Positions 21,468 through 34,936 of a stretch of DNA of 64,000 nt are shown one piece after another. A program made the position numbers and the translations under genes. Source of the DNA: Echinarachnius parma (Eukaryota > Echinodermata > Echinoidea > Clypeasteroida > Echinarachniidae); the NCBI GenBank assembly GCA_037951105.1, contig JBAMJV010003935.1:240001-304000 (forward strand), in the 5' to 3' direction. The notes beneath the pieces were generated by a model. That model saw nothing but the letters and a program-made list of their open reading frames with translations. It did not search any database and was not told where the DNA came from. Within the stretch, counting starts at the first letter, position 1. Each line of letters begins with the position of its first letter.

Positions 21468-23887
21468 GTAGAAAATTAGACAGAATTATTATCTGAGCAT
21501 TTTCACATTACATAGAAGATGACCTGCAAGATGGAAAACATAACTCAATTTTGCAAAAAAAATCAACTTCAATGCCCTTCTCACTCTCATCTAACAATGT
21601 TGGGATGGGCTAGTTCCGGAGACATTCCACGGGGAAATTCAAACATATTGAAGACAAAGAACATGAATGTAAATCAGAAACTAACTTTCGTGTTTCATCT
21701 GTCATTGTTATAATGATATAGTTTTGATTTACATGATGTACTGTACATTAGATGAATTTCATTTATGTCTTTGTCTTTGTGTTTTGTGAATGTCACTAGA
21801 AATTGCATCCCACTTTCGGGTCAGTTTATGTGAAGACGTTATTATAAATCACCATTATTACTTTTACCCTTGGCATCAAATGTTTACTTTAAATCTTTAA
21901 ATTTTTATGTTGTTTTAATGTTACCACTACTTTCACTTTCATATTAATTCATAATTCATAATTTATTTCCTGTCTAATTGAAAATGATAATGGAAAAGGA
22001 TGTTGCTTCTTTGTTCGGAACATTAAATAGGTTAGTGCAAATTGATCTTTGTAATGTCATCTTATCCTTTTGTCATTCTAATATCCCAGCAGTTTCTAAG
22101 TTTAATCGTTTTATTTTTTATGGTTCTTTAGGTAAGTCAATCATATAAAAAAAGTTATTTTGTTATTGCAGTGATTAATTCAGTAAGTCAAACTCAAAGC
22201 CAAGAGATGTTTTATCTTCATTTTTGTTGTTGTACCTTGTGGTACTGTATGTAAGGGGGGGGGGGGGGGGTGGGGGGGGGGGGCAGAGGGAGAGGCGATT
22301 TTATGTTATCAATTTAGGGCCAGTGCCTGGCTTATAATGTCCAATCACAAACAATGATAAATTCTCTCTGTTGGAAAATAGTATACAATTTAAAGTACAA
22401 ATTTAAATTCAGGCGGCATACTTTAATCACATGTGTCATGTTGTGTTTGTGTGTTTTTATCTCTTTTAAACAAAAGTATGTTTGTCGTTGTTTGAACAAA
22501 TGACTCTCTGTTTTTATTTTGTACTAATATTGTACAATTTTGCACTAAGCTTTGTATGAAAAAGTTAAGTTTCCTATGTCTCACAAATGTGAGACAAGAG
22601 AAAATTTTGTAGAAACAATTTGTAAATGGCCCCAACCTCTCCAGCAGCAAAGAAAAAGGATACAAATGTCTGATAGGTTGACTGTCTGTAATCTGTTTTC
22701 ACTGTCACACTGCACCGAGCGGTAAATGCATACAAGCTACGGGCTGTGTTCTTAGGGATCTAAACCATCTCAAGTTCTTATACCATTATCATTCCATTAC
22801 TAAGAAAAGAAAACTCCCATACAATGTAAGAATTAAAGTCACACAGCAATTTTGTTTAAACAACTACTGAACTGAAGTGTAATATGCTAAAAATATGAAT
22901 TATTCATGATGCCATCTTTTTTATATTTCAACATAATTTCCTTTCACATGTCAATATTTCACTGTATTTCTTTCATTCTTAGTCATCCATTTTATATGTC
23001 AGTATGTCACATAGTATTTATTTTATTCCTTCCTCGGGGAAAAAAATGAAAATATTTTGTCACTAATCATTTTCATCAGTCTAATTCAAGTCGATCAAGA
23101 AATGGGGGCAAGTATTTTGGAGCTAAATTGGATGATATTTATATGGGAAAGGCCACAGAGGTCTGGAGGGGAGGGAGCAGGGGTTGGAATGTCTTGTCTC
23201 TGGTGTCAACTGGCCACAATTCATCGTAATTCCCATTTAAAAAGGAAAATCCATATATCCTGCCCTATTCCATTTAAGTCTTATTTCATATTTTATTGTA
23301 CAGTTTCATATGTCAGGGCTCATAGACTCCTTCATTCTTTCTTTTCCTATTTCAATATTTTGTTAAAAAATTTATATTTAGTATTTGATTTCATCTGTCC
23401 CAGCTTGTCGTAGCTTGCAAAGTGTTGCTTGATTAACCATTATGCCAGTTTGCACAGATTTTAAGTATCATGGTACATTTACAGTTTTTCCAGTGTGAAG
23501 AGAAGAACTGTCACAACAAAGGAATTTAAAAAGGCTTGTAATGCGGACATGGTGTTATTGGCCAGCTGAGCCAAACTATGTTAATGATTACAGTCTCTCA
23601 AATGGAATCTTGAGTTTATACAAATGGAATTTTGATATCTTACAAATGAATCCTGAAATTTGACAGATGGAATTTTGATATAATCTTATAAATGGAATCT
23701 TGATACCTTGCGAATGAGATCTTCAAACCCAATTCATCTACAATGTATCTCATTCTGTTTTGTGCGTTGATGGACATTTTGATCACATCAGCTGACTAAT
23801 AGGTACAGAAATTGCTGCTGATGATATATTTCTGGTGTTGGTTTCTTCAAATAGACATTGAAGTCATATATCCCTCTATATCCCTTA
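21468..23887. other. Non-coding stretch
   Basis: No gene was recognised. Poly-G at 22255-22270 and 22272-22283. Confidence 0.5.
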
Positions 23888-24046
23888 AGGTCCTGTTGCA
23901 GAAAGAGATACAAACGATTGCAATGTTGCAATTAATTGCAAGTTAGAAAAATGTGTGCATTTGAACCAATCACATGTGCGCATTTGGTCACATGATCAGA
24001 CTTACAATTAATTGCAACTTTACAATTCTCTTCTGCAACAGGACCT
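23888..24046. mobile_element. GTTGCAGAAAGA-type MITE
   Basis: AGGTCCTGTTGCAGAAAGAG at the left and CTCTTCTGCAACAGGACCT at the right. Internal complementary 'gcaattaattgcaa' segments let it fold almost end to end. Related copies are at 3986, 27475 and 44929. Confidence 0.8.
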
Positions 24047-24347
24047 ATATCATATAACTTTGACAAAAAAATGGTTACAATAAATTTGTTTCCTGTGTGT
24101 GTTAATACTGTGTGTAGGCTTATGGGTCATCTTTACCCCTTTGCCTATCGTAACCGGGTGGTTCCTGTATTAACTCGATGGGGTTTGCAAAATCTAGTAC
24201 TAAGTAGGGAACCAGTTGACTTCATTGCTAATGATCAGGTTAACATATTCATCGGCACGTCCTTGCGTCTTTGCGAGGGTCAAATTAATCTTTGATGAGC
24301 TATAAGGCTGTTGAACTAGAGTTCATAGTTCTGTTCATGGTATCTAC

Positions 24348-24653
24348 CAGGGAAAAAAATACACGGGGGCGGCGGGCAAATTCGCCCCCAAAATGCCTAA
24401 AAGAGCCCCGAAAAAAAGAGCCCCTCTTTTTTTGCCTGATTATCCTGCATGATCGGATATCGGCACGATCAGATCGTGATCAAATGCTGATCTGATGATC
24501 ACTTACAGCATTAGAGCTAAATAGTAGCCCCTAAAAATCGAAAAAAGAGGCCCAGATATTTGTAGCCCCTGAAAGTTGGAAAAGTAGCCCCCGAAAACTT
24601 CCATAAAATTAGATAGGGGAGCCCCTGAAATAAAAATATTAATTTTTTCCCTG
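24348..24653. mobile_element. Short hAT-type MITE (CAGGGAAAAAAAT ends)
   Basis: TIR CAGGGAAAAAAAT / ATTTTTTCCCTG with a perfect 8-bp target duplication GTATCTAC (24340-24347, 24654-24661), the hAT signature. The interior is rich in agcccct/aaaa segments, as at 7745-7960. Confidence 0.88.
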
Positions 24654-24661
24654 GTATCTAC

Positions 24662-26586
24662 TGCCAGGTAGAGCTACAATATGTGTATGTATGCTGAATT
24701 ATGTCTTGCATAGTCTCGTTAAAAATATTCTTTCTTCTCATTCAATTTATCTTGTCATTGCAAAAAATGACATTTTGTCATTAAAGTTGAACTAAATTCT
24801 CAAAACATGTATTCTTGGTTAAAACAAGGTTTCAATCTAGAGATAATGGATTTGCTCTTATCTGATTTATAAGCAATCTAGTTAGTAATCCATAATGTAC
24901 TGATGGTTCTGATTTTAGTGGTCATTGAACCTGCATGAAGCCAACTCTAAGGTGAAGTTGTGGTAAATACTAGGGGTAGAATCAGGTATACAATTCATCA
25001 GGAATAGATGCTTCAGTTTGGACAGCATGCATTTCCATAATTCTCTTCCATATATTCAATATTTGGCAGGAAAATAATAATTGGTATGAAATTGAATTAC
25101 ATTTTATAATACAGGGCTCCACACTATTTTGATTTGCTAGTAAAAATATATGTACTTGCCCCCCCAAAATTCAATATTTCATAAACTCTGTATCATTCAC
25201 AATCTCCTCTGTCTCTCTCTATCTATGAAACCCACAAAATAGAAGAAGCTTGACATTTAATTTCAAATAATGGTATTAAAACCCATAAGCCTGAGATGTT
25301 TTTTGTGTGGCGATCTCCTTTATCTTATAATAAGAAGTAGCATGGTTGTAAATTGTATTTTACTAAGAAGTCGCATTTAAATATTTTGTGTTTTGATACC
25401 TAGCTCATATTTTATGAACATAGTAAATGTCATCATATCAAGTTGGATGATATGTTGACACAAACTGCCTTTCATAGCAGAGGTACAGTGTAATAGGTAC
25501 TGGAAAAACAGAAGGTGTTTGTGTACATACACCCTTAAACGTCAAGCTGCAATTTATGGCCCAGTGGCATTCATTAGACAGACATTGACCGTGGCTCCTA
25601 CCCTGGTCTAGTAGATTAATGGACCTGTGCTGGAATGGTAGGCATTTCGTCCTCACCCCTGTGCCTTGCTTACCTTGCTTTCAGGCTGCTTTAATTTTCT
25701 GCAGATATTGTAATGGAGTTATGAACTCATATGTGAAGTGAGAACAATATCCTTCTAGATACTACATTTTATACAGGTACAAGTATGTTAGCCAGTGTTT
25801 TTCAGAGAAATTTGAAGCTGTAATTTTCACTTTACAAATGAAAACAAAGCTTTATTGCCATGTATTTGTCTCAATTGATATATATTAGCATTTATTTATC
25901 ACAGAAATGAAAAGTAGCATTTTCCCCCTAACTATAGGTCTCCTGCTGAATTGTTGTAAAAAGGGTTGTGTTAATGATATGGGAGAAGTGTATTTTGTGG
26001 TACAGTACTACACCCATGGTATCCCTGTGGTGTATGGATGACGGGTGTTCAGGGAGCAGTCTTTAAAACGCAACTGTTGTTTACCGAGCAAGGCGAGCAT
26101 ACAATGTATACCTGAGGAGTGAGGACAGCTATTCAAATAGGATTCACACTTCTTGTTAGCTAGTAAGCATACATCATACTTACAGAAGGGACTGTCAGTA
26201 GAACTTGAGGGACTTAATTTGAGTATTATGAAAAACTGCCTGTAAGGGACTGTACAGTAGATGTGTATTGTTTACATACAGGGAATGATTCTGTCAGGAA
26301 TCTGTCAGGGGATAAGGTTAATTGCAAATTACCAATGTACAGTAAAAGTTCAGTACCACAAATTGCTTGATGGCTAACATAAAAGTGCACGTGTGGGACT
26401 ACCGCAAAGATTATGGGGAAGCCCCAATTGTTTGTGTAGCTGGGATGATTCTGTTGGGGGATGGGATGATGGCAAATTATTGCATTAGGCGGAGATCCTC
26501 CCTAGCCGCAACAGACCCTGGTGTGAAGAGAGATTGGATGTGTACCCCATTCAAATCAGGAGTTAGACTAGTCCTGAAATAGTCCT
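24662..26586. other. Non-coding stretch
   Basis: No gene or clear repeat was recognised. Confidence 0.5.
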
Positions 26587-26762
26587 GGTCCCGTAACATA
26601 AAGATTTTTGATTAATCTTATGGTTAATCATTGAATTGATTGTACTATTAATTGTAAGCAATGGTAATTAATTAATTGATCGCACAATCAGCTGATTGAT
26701 CATACAATTGATGTATTGATCATTTAGATCAATCATAAATCGTTTGATATGTAACAGGGCCC
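26587..26762. mobile_element. GGTCCCGTAACAT MITE
   Basis: Left end GGTCCCGTAACATAAAG, right end ATATGTAACAGGGCCC. The interior is full of self-complementary 'ttgatcatacaattgat'-type segments. Boundaries are by eye. Confidence 0.6.
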
Positions 26763-27474
26763 AGACATCATCCAACTTTCAACCTAACATTCTCTTGAAA
26801 AATATAGGTAAGCCACAATCCAATCAATGTTACTGGAAGAATATATGCAAACTGTCTGATAAAATTGTGTGTGTCATAAGAGTGTTGCCATGCCAACCAC
26901 CCTGGTTGGAACGGTCTTGATTTGAAACCAAGATGTGAAAGGAGTTATTTTTATATATTAAAAGCCCAGATGTAATCACCCCACCAAATTATTTCCCCTG
27001 ATGTTTACAAGATGAGATATGTGAGTAAGATGAGAGGGCTACCGGCAGGCCTGTCTTTGTCATTGGTATCTGTTGATGTAAATACATGGGACACTCACTG
27101 GCATATGATGTTCAAGTACACAAGTACACCAGTACACCCTCATAGCAGCTTAGCCTATCCATTTTCCAGAGCTGAAAATTGATGAAAGAATTATTTAATC
27201 TTCAGATAACATGCATCCGCCGGAGATATATTAATTAGGTTTGATTTCTCAGGTGATAGAAATAAATACAATATAATTCCAACACTTATTTCTCCTCTAC
27301 CTTGCATAAAAATGAAAAAATATATAATCGCCTTGTCCCAAACCATAATATAATCCTTTTTTAAAACTTGAATTGATCTCTAGATATTAGCTTCTTCTAC
27401 AACTTTCTCAATCATGCATATGGTAGAAATTAAATTGACTTAAAGTGAAACCTCTGATCACTCATAACACATCT
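26763..27474. other. Non-coding stretch
   Basis: Nothing recognised. Confidence 0.5.
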
Positions 27475-27769
27475 TGGCCCCATTGCAGAAAGATATATTA
27501 TACAATCCTAGAAAGAATACAATCAGTCCTTTTCAGGACTCGCCAATCCTCCCCTCTCACATGTTGCAACCGCAAACCACGCGTATTATATACACCACCA
27601 TGGAAACTGATACTTACAAGCAACATTTAATCAATTGTAAGTAACATTTAATTGTAAGTCAGGAATTTTGCACATTTCAACCAATCAGATCTGTGCATTT
27701 AGTCACATGATCTGACTTACAATTAATTGTAACATATAATCGATTGTATCTCTTTCTGCAACAGGGCCC
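27475..27769. mobile_element. GTTGCAGAAAGA-type MITE with internal extra segment
   Basis: Left TGGCCCCATTGCAGAAAGATAT, right ATCTCTTTCTGCAACAGGG. ATCT stands on both sides (27471-27474, 27770-27773), perhaps a target duplication. About 110 bp near 27515-27610 have no match in the other copies. Confidence 0.7.
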
Positions 27770-27773
27770 ATCT

Positions 27774-28509
27774 GTCACTACCATATTACTACCAGAACTG
27801 TACTATCCCTTTAACTTTCATTCAATCTAAAAATGTAAGCTTTTGTATACATGCCTTTCTCAACCATGCAAATAGTAGAAAGCTTGTTCATATAAATTGA
27901 AAGAAGTGGGATCTGATTGATAATTACCTCATCTGTCACCACCAAACTTCATGGAACATTTTCTTGTCTCTGAAACACAAGGCCACCTACAACATACACA
28001 CATGGTCTAATTTAAGAAGCTAATGTGATGTGAGGGTAATGTGACACTCTGACATGGCTACTATATGAAGAAGATGCTGAAGTCATGCCAAAGGCATTCA
28101 TGAACTTTTTGTTTATAAAATTATCTCTGGGGTTAAAGGGATCTACAGTAGTAACATTGTCAAAATCATTAAAACTTACTTTGTTTAGAACTCTAGCAGT
28201 TCACACATTCCTGTTTGTATTTCTATTACCAGGTTTAGGTTTTCGGAATTTGTCTTTCATTGTAAAGATATAAAAGACATTCATTTGTGTTCAAAGTTAA
28301 TGCAGTGAGTTTGCAAATATCTCTTTGAATTGACTCTCATTACTTGGGCATATATGATATTCATTTTTCCATGGAATTTTCACACATCAATCAGTGATCA
28401 TATTATTCAAATTTTTTGTCAACCCTTTGTCAGTTTATGCACATTTAAACATAGTTACTTGATCCCTTTAAGCTATGACATGAGATATAATGTGTGGGGG
28501 ATGGGGAGC
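27774..28509. other. Non-coding stretch
   Basis: Nothing recognised. Confidence 0.5.
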
Positions 28510-28513
28510 ATTT

Positions 28514-28741
28514 GATGACATAAACGGTACCCTGGGGTACCAGACGAAAATCCGCCATTTTGTTTAATTATTTATTTAATTTTTAGGGCTGTACTGTGGG
28601 TATAGCGTGCATACAATCGCGCGCTGCACTGCATGCACAACGCAATACGGTTGTACTTCGACTGGGAGTGGACACAAGATGGCGCTACACAATGCGGGAT
28701 ACCGGGGTACAACGGTACCCCGGGGTACTGCGTGTGTCATC
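28514..28741. mobile_element. GATGACATAAA MITE, copy 2
   Basis: Same ends as 21163-21463 (GATGACATAAACGGTACC ... GTGTGTCATC), flanked by 4-bp duplication ATTT (28510-28513, 28742-28745). Confidence 0.85.
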
Positions 28742-28800
28742 ATTTGGCAGCTTTATGCTATTATCCTGCTCCCTACTAGATTTGTGCAATCCCCATTGAG

Positions 28801-29578
28801 TTATTACAGGGTCTTGTATGTTCCCGTAGGCAATTGGTTAACTTGGTGTAATGTGGAAAACTGATTAAGTTAAGGAAGTTAAGGAGCTCATTATGACGAG
28901 AGGGTAGTGTGATAATGTGATCATGTGACATACTTGACACTCTCTTTGTCCCATGTGGCATGGCTATCTGATGAGGATCATGTTATTACAGGATCTAGTA
29001 TGTTCCCGTAGGCAATTGGTTAACTTGGTTTAATGTGGAAAACTGATAAGTTAAGAAGCTCAGTATGATGAGAGGGTAGTGTGATAATGTGATCATGTGA
29101 CATACTTGGCACTCTCTTTGTCCCATGTGGCATAGAGCGTTTTCACACTGGTAATTGCAATCATGATTGGAGTTATGTTTACAATCACGGTGATTCTGTT
29201 GCCTTGCTTTCACACTACGAAAAAGACATACCTGTCAATCAAATAAGGAGAACACTAGTACTACACTGCATGACTGCATTCGAAGCGACGAGCGCCCGGT
29301 TCATTGGTGGAAGTGCATGTAAGGTCACGTAAGCTCCGCCTCCCAAATCATGTTTTGGAGGTCAAGCCGTTCACACTACCGATTCGCACTTTGATTTGAG
29401 TGAATCATGATTTGAAAACACCTCTGGACCATGATTTGAGTTTGGCGATTCGTGATTCTATTTTGTGTTCACACGGTCAAAAATACTGTGATTGGAGTGA
29501 AAAATAACTCAAATCATGATTGAAATCACGCATTTTCGCCAATGTGAAAAGGCTCATAGCTATCTGAAGAGGATCATG
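28801..29578. repeat. Tandem duplication of a 182-bp unit, second copy carrying an insertion
   Basis: Copy 1 is 28801-28982. Copy 2 is 28983-29135 plus 29555-29578. They are nearly identical over 'ttcccgtaggcaattggtta' and 'gagggtagtgtgataatgtg'. Copy 1 reads tgtggcatggctatctga where copy 2 is split. Confidence 0.92.
29136..29554. mobile_element. MITE with AGCGTTTTCACA ends and TCATGATT motifs
   Basis: Ends AGCGTTTTCACACTGG and CCAATGTGAAAAGGCT, with longer imperfect arms reaching ATCATGATTNNAGTTAT. CATAG flanks it on both sides (29131-29135, 29555-29559), confirmed by the uninterrupted duplicate at 28960. AATCATGATT-like motifs are scattered inside. Confidence 0.82.
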
Positions 29579-30299
29579 TGGTCATGCACTAGGAATGCTC
29601 TTATTGTTTGTAGATTCTCTGTGGGATTGTAAGAATGGGAGCTGTGAAATATGAAACTACAGGAGGGAGAGAGGGGTGGAAAATGTTCTCTATTTTTCCA
29701 CAGTGTTGGCAAGCATTGCACATATTGATGTAGATTAGATTTCAGCATCTGTCTTTGTTCTACGCCATCCCATGGAAGTTATGCAAAAAGATGCATTAGT
29801 CGTGGAAATGTTTTCACTTTTGAACTCTGCTCCCAAGTTGAGTTTTCAGGGTTGTAGCTAATATTGATTTATAAGATTGCGGGGAGGTGGATGGGGGGGG
29901 GGGGGCATTAACCCTTTGTGCTTATTGCTAACTATGAGGGGTTGCAAAATTGTTTTACCATGTCCTCATGAAGTACATGTATATCATGTATTAAGGAATT
30001 CTTAAATGTACATAATGCACTACTTTACCATCTACTGTAGATTATGTGTATAGTAATTTGCAGCTTTCATTGAATATATTGACATGTATCTCTTCTTACA
30101 GCTATTTTTAGTCGTATTCAATGCTACAATTTTCATTATTCTTTTTTATTTGCCATTTTTATATACTTTTTTTGTTTATAAATTTGTAAGTCATTATTTG
30201 AATTTCTCAATCAATTTTACAGTTTGCTTTGATAGTTTGTTCCTAAATAATTTTTTTTATTAAAGCGTACACTACATCTAGGTATTTCTTGTCTCAACA
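29579..30299. other. Non-coding stretch
   Basis: Poly-G of 13 at 29893. Nothing else was recognised. Confidence 0.5.
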
Positions 30300-30925
30300 A
30301 TTCTTTTTAGATTTGTTACATTTATTTGATATAATGCTACATTTATTTTCTAATCTCCATACAATGCTTTGTGTTCTTGTTCTGGATATAATTTTAGGAG
30401 TAGGTATACAGTCATAATGTTTAGGTATCTATCCTCTAGGAATACTTGAGCTCTTTGTAATTTTGGTTTAAATTGATTTTCTTTGTAAATTTATTTAGTT
30501 TCAAATCTCTCAATAATGCTTTGTGTCATCCTAATATTTTTTTAGCTGGAGGTATACAATCAGTATTCTAGTTAGATTTAGCTATCTAGGTATACTTAAA
30601 TTCTTTGAAATTGTAATTTGTGTTTATTTAATTATTTGTAAATTAATTTATTTTCAAATCTTGTAAAAGAAGTTTTGTTTAAATTTATTTTTTATGTAGC
30701 AATGCATTTATTTTCAGATCTCTCAGTCTTGCTCTAAATATAATTTTAGATGGAGGTATTCAATTAATTTTGTATTTAGATCTAGGTATATAGGTATCCT
30801 TCAACTCTTTGAAATGTTAATTTTTGTTTATTGAATTATTTGTGCATTTATTTCTAGAATTTCTCAATAATGCTTATAAATGTTCTTGCTCTAAATATAA
30901 TACTTTTTAGCCGGAGGTATACACG
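30300..30925. repeat. Degenerate tandem array, unit about 155-200 bp
   Basis: 'tNtagNNggaggtatNcaNtc' occurs near 30393, 30545, 30746 and 30908. Each is preceded by 'atttctcaataatgctt'-like text and followed by 'taggtatactt...ctttgaaatt'. Confidence 0.75.
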
Positions 30926-31965
30926 CGAGTCGATTGAAAGGTATAGTAATCTGATAGCACCTAGATTAGAGGAGGCGCACATCTACTAAGTACTTTATAT
31001 TTAGCGGAGAACTAACCCGTTTACTTTGATTACATTCTACTTAGTAATTTCCTATTAACACCAGAGATACATCATGAATTCTACCACTGATGATATTGTT
31101 CTGTATTATATTCACACTAATTAACTTTCCTAGATTAATTTTTCACATTTCTTCAGTTCTTATTGGGCTGATTTCTAGATACCTTCCATCTAAACTAGAA
31201 AAACACAATGTTTATATGATCAAACAATCTCATTATTAACCTACCACAACAACCACCTTCGGATGAAATGAGTGAATAAGTAGGGGATCCTTGTTCTGAT
31301 TTTTTGCATTTCTGTCTGGAGGGTTAACATAATTTAAACACGTTATTACATGTTCTGTATTTCTATCCATGATATAAAAATGTACAATACATCTCTTTTA
31401 TCTGGACATCATCTAGTAGTATCATTGTAGTTTTTATTTTAGGCCATAATCTTTCAGAACACATTTAGCAGTTTATCTTTCGCTGACATTTTCTGTCACT
31501 AGATACTTACAAGTCATTGTTACCTAATTTTATACTATTTCTCTCAGGTTTATAGAAGTTGTTGTTTACTAAATTTCCAATTTCCTGACACAGTTTTATA
31601 CTATTTTTTGTATTGAGAGTAAATTATTTCTGTTACACAAACATCTATTATATACTTCACCTATTGAATTGCTGTACTTGAATTGTTACAATTGCAGTGT
31701 CAAGAATCTTCTGACTTTAATACAATAAGTTTTTTCTTTCATTAATTACTGAACTATAACAAGTTTGAATTTACATTTTAATTCATTTATGGGTGCATCT
31801 TGAGCATTGTGACTTGTTTGAAAGTTTATATTAACAATTGACTTGAAAATTGTGATTGTTTTGTTTCTACAGGTTGCGGTGCATTACACATTTAATGGAC
31901 TTGTTAACTTGAAATGTTACCAGTACTGAAATTCATATAGAATCACAGTAACGATTAATACAGAT
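30926..31965. other. AT-rich non-coding stretch
   Basis: Nothing recognised. Confidence 0.5.
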
Positions 31966-32235
31966 TTGTTTAACCATGATAATCGTGATGATCGAATGAT
32001 AACAGAAGTAGTAATAATAAGAATGATGATGATTCATAATACAATAATAATAATTATAATCATCATCACCATCACCATCTTTATAATAATAATAATAATT
32101 ATAATAACAACAATAATAATAATAATATCAACAATAATAATAATAACGATAATAATAATAGTAGTAGTAGTAGTAATCGTCGTCGTCGTCGTCATCGTCG
32201 AGTTGTCGTCGTCGTCGTAATAATAATAATATTAT
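31966..32235. repeat. Compound trinucleotide microsatellite (ATA, GTA, CGT)
   Basis: Runs of aat/ata give way to gtagta and then cgtcgtcgt, and back to aat. The Ile/Val reading frame across it is low-complexity and not a gene. Confidence 0.95.
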
Positions 32236-33604
32236 TAAAATGGGAATTATCAAGTATGGAGGTCATGTATATTCTAGGCTACATTTTGGTGGTTGGTTTG
32301 TTTTATCAACAGATGTTTTAATTATATTAGATAGAAGGAGTATTTCACAAGACTAAACATGTACATACAAATATCTGTAATTCTTAATATTGGTGTAAAT
32401 TATATTTAACACCTTTTTTTTCATTTTTACAAACAATGTTATGTAATGTTAGACTATATATTAACCTATTGATTGAATATTTGGTGTAGTGGTTTTCCAA
32501 TTATAAATATGTATTGGTATTTTATCATCTAGGAGGGAGCAACAGTATGTAGTGTTTGGAGCAAACCCTTTGTACATATATGATAATGTATTCATTTTCG
32601 GTGACAGATATCCAAGAAATTGGATCAACCATGGTGTAAAATTCATGTCATTAATAATTAAGTAGCCTGTTTAAGATAGTTTGTTTTGTTGTAAGTAGAG
32701 GAGAGGGGTAAAGGTGAATTAACCATAGAGACAAACATCTAGAAGTTAGTTTTACTCTCCGGTAGTTCAGTTTAATAGTGGAATAGAAGTAGAAGGAGTA
32801 ATTTGTTAGCTTAGAATTGTACCACTAGATAGAAGTTATACATATTTCATGACTATGTATGAGCACATATTTCACAACTCTATTCATTGCACATTATGTG
32901 CCTCTGGTTTGAATATTTATGATTGCAGTAATTTTTCAGTCTAAATGCTATCCTTTCTTGTTCCTTTTCATAACATATTAAATTGTGTTTAATGTTTTAC
33001 ACTTATGGTTGTTGAATCAAGGCCATGATATCATATTAACACTCATTTTAAAAGTTAGCAATTCTGACCTACATTTATGGTAAATTGAATGCGAAAATAA
33101 ATATTTCATGATCAGAATATTAATAAATTTGAGATAGTGATTAGTTATATTTACAATTTAATACAAAAAAGTTTCAAAAATACATTTATGTTTTAACAAT
33201 GAATGTTCGGAAGCGAAATATTGAAAGAAATATATTGCAAGTTATAAAGCTTGAATTCTGATACTCTCATTATATAGACAATGATTATTTATAATAGTGC
33301 ATTTTTCTCTTTCAAATAAATACAATAGTTACAACTCTTCTACCCTACAGAATGAATTGCATTGTGGACAAAATATATATCTTCTCTCACATTGAAAAAT
33401 CAATTCAAGTTTATCTTAACCCATTGCCTGCTGGAACCTGTTGGGCCCTGTATTTAAACTCTATCCGGGGATTTCCAAATCAGGTAGGGAACAGTTTAAC
33501 AACATTTGTGGTTTTAATGAAGACAAACTCTAACAAACAATATTTCTTCTCTATCTTTTCCCCCACAAAAATCCCTCTCTTTCCCTACCGAATCCTTCTC
33601 ACAG
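32236..33604. other. Sequence upstream of the first CLIP coding exon
   Basis: AT-rich, ending in a pyrimidine-rich tract and the acceptor 'cttctcacag' (33595-33604). I see no CpG-rich promoter or convincing 5' exon here, so the transcription start of the long isoform is probably further upstream. Confidence 0.5.
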
Positions 33605-34110
33605 ATGCAGTGGCCAATTCAGCCAGAGCGGCCGGCATGCGACCGTCGGATGCCAACCAGCATGCAGACCGCACCGTCAAAACAGTCGGTACCAGTAACG
33701 GAAGCAGCGCTAGGTCCTCATCGGACGACTTCATCATCGGCGACAGAGTCATCGTCGGGGGCAACAAGCACGGCCACATCCAATTCCTCGGCGAGACGCA
33801 GTTCGCGAGCGGCGAGTGGGCTGGTGTCGTGCTTGACGACGTCATTGGGAAAAACGACGGTTCGGTCAATGGCGTACGATACTTCCAATGTGAGGCTAAG
33901 CGTGGGGTGTTCGCCCGGCCGGACAAGCTCGTGCGCGAGTCGGCGGGTCATGTGGACAGCCGGGCGGCAGTTGGCGGCATCGCAAGACATGTTCCGTCGA
34001 CACCGCGTATGGGCACGAAGGTGTCATCGCCGAGGAGTTCAATCTCGAAGCCGCCAGGATCCAAGCCGGGCTCAGTGTCAGAGGAGAAACAGGAACCCGT
34101 TGGGCTCAAG
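33605..34110 (+). CDS. CLIP-170-type protein, exon with first CAP-Gly domain
   Basis: Microtubule plus-end tracking protein of the CLIP family. CAP-Gly domains bind EB proteins and the EEY/F tails of alpha-tubulin. The exon starts after acceptor ctcacag and ends at donor AAG|GTAATT with phase 0. It enters in the second base of a codon, so an upstream exon exists. The likely start is the in-frame ATG at 33637. From there residues 1-34 are Ser-rich, the CAP-Gly lies at about 35-100 with [10 protein letters not shown] at 59-68 and the signature GKNDG at 71-75, and 101-158 is a basic Ser/Pro linker. The wording of the domain (GVVLDD, RPDKL) fits the first rather than the second CAP-Gly of CLIP-170. 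It is GC-richer than the introns. An open frame continuing upstream from 33352 is intronic read-through. Confidence 0.93.
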
Positions 34111-34936
34111 GTAATTATGAATGTGCTATTCGCATTCTTGATATTATCATTTAATAACATGACATGAAAAAGCCATAAGTTTTGTTTTTTCTTGTATATT
34201 TTTTAACGAGTCTCAGATTGGGGACTAGCTTTTGGTCCTAGCAGAATCTTATTCAGAGGCTAAATTACACTTTTTAACTTACATCTAGGAGAAATATGCA
34301 TGGTTTACTTAAATGACTCATCACAAGCATTTACTTGTATCAATAATCATGAATATTCCAATAGCTATATTTCTCCTCACTGGCGTCGATATTTGTTTTC
34401 ATTAGGGCGGGATGACACAATACAAGTAGGCTGTCTCTACCTTACTGAACAACCATATTCCTTTATAACAATTCAACGTTAATGTTTTGCAGTCATTAGG
34501 ATATCATAATATAAGTGAATCAATGTCTCTTTATAATGCTCTAGATGATTCCATTTAGATTACTGGTCATGCTTTGGGAAATGTGGTATACTCAATGCAG
34601 CGAGAGATTCCAAAATCAATAATTCACCGTTGCAGTATTCTAACACCCTAGTTGTGTCAGCTGTTAGGCTCTATGCATGGAGATTATTATTGTATTAATT
34701 ATCCAACTTGAATACAGGTCAGGTGTCGGGTAGTGCATTAGAAAATCAATGTTGCTTTTGAAAAAAAAAAACATTCTGTAAACATACATGATGCTTGCAC
34801 TATAATTCAGTTTGAACTGTTTGAGCTATTATAAGAGAAATAAATCTCAAAAGTTATTACTTTTTTCTTCTGCATTGGAGAACAAAAATTGTGACTAAAT
34901 TTCCCAGCATTAAATAATGTAATTTTGCTCTTACAG

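Noticed and set aside
31966-32220. 84-codon open frame rich in Ile, Thr and Val
   Set aside because: It is a read-through of a compound trinucleotide microsatellite.
33352-33604. In-frame extension upstream of the CAP-Gly 1 exon
   Set aside because: A pyrimidine tract and CAG acceptor at 33604 mark the exon start, and the upstream residues have no CLIP likeness and AT-rich composition.
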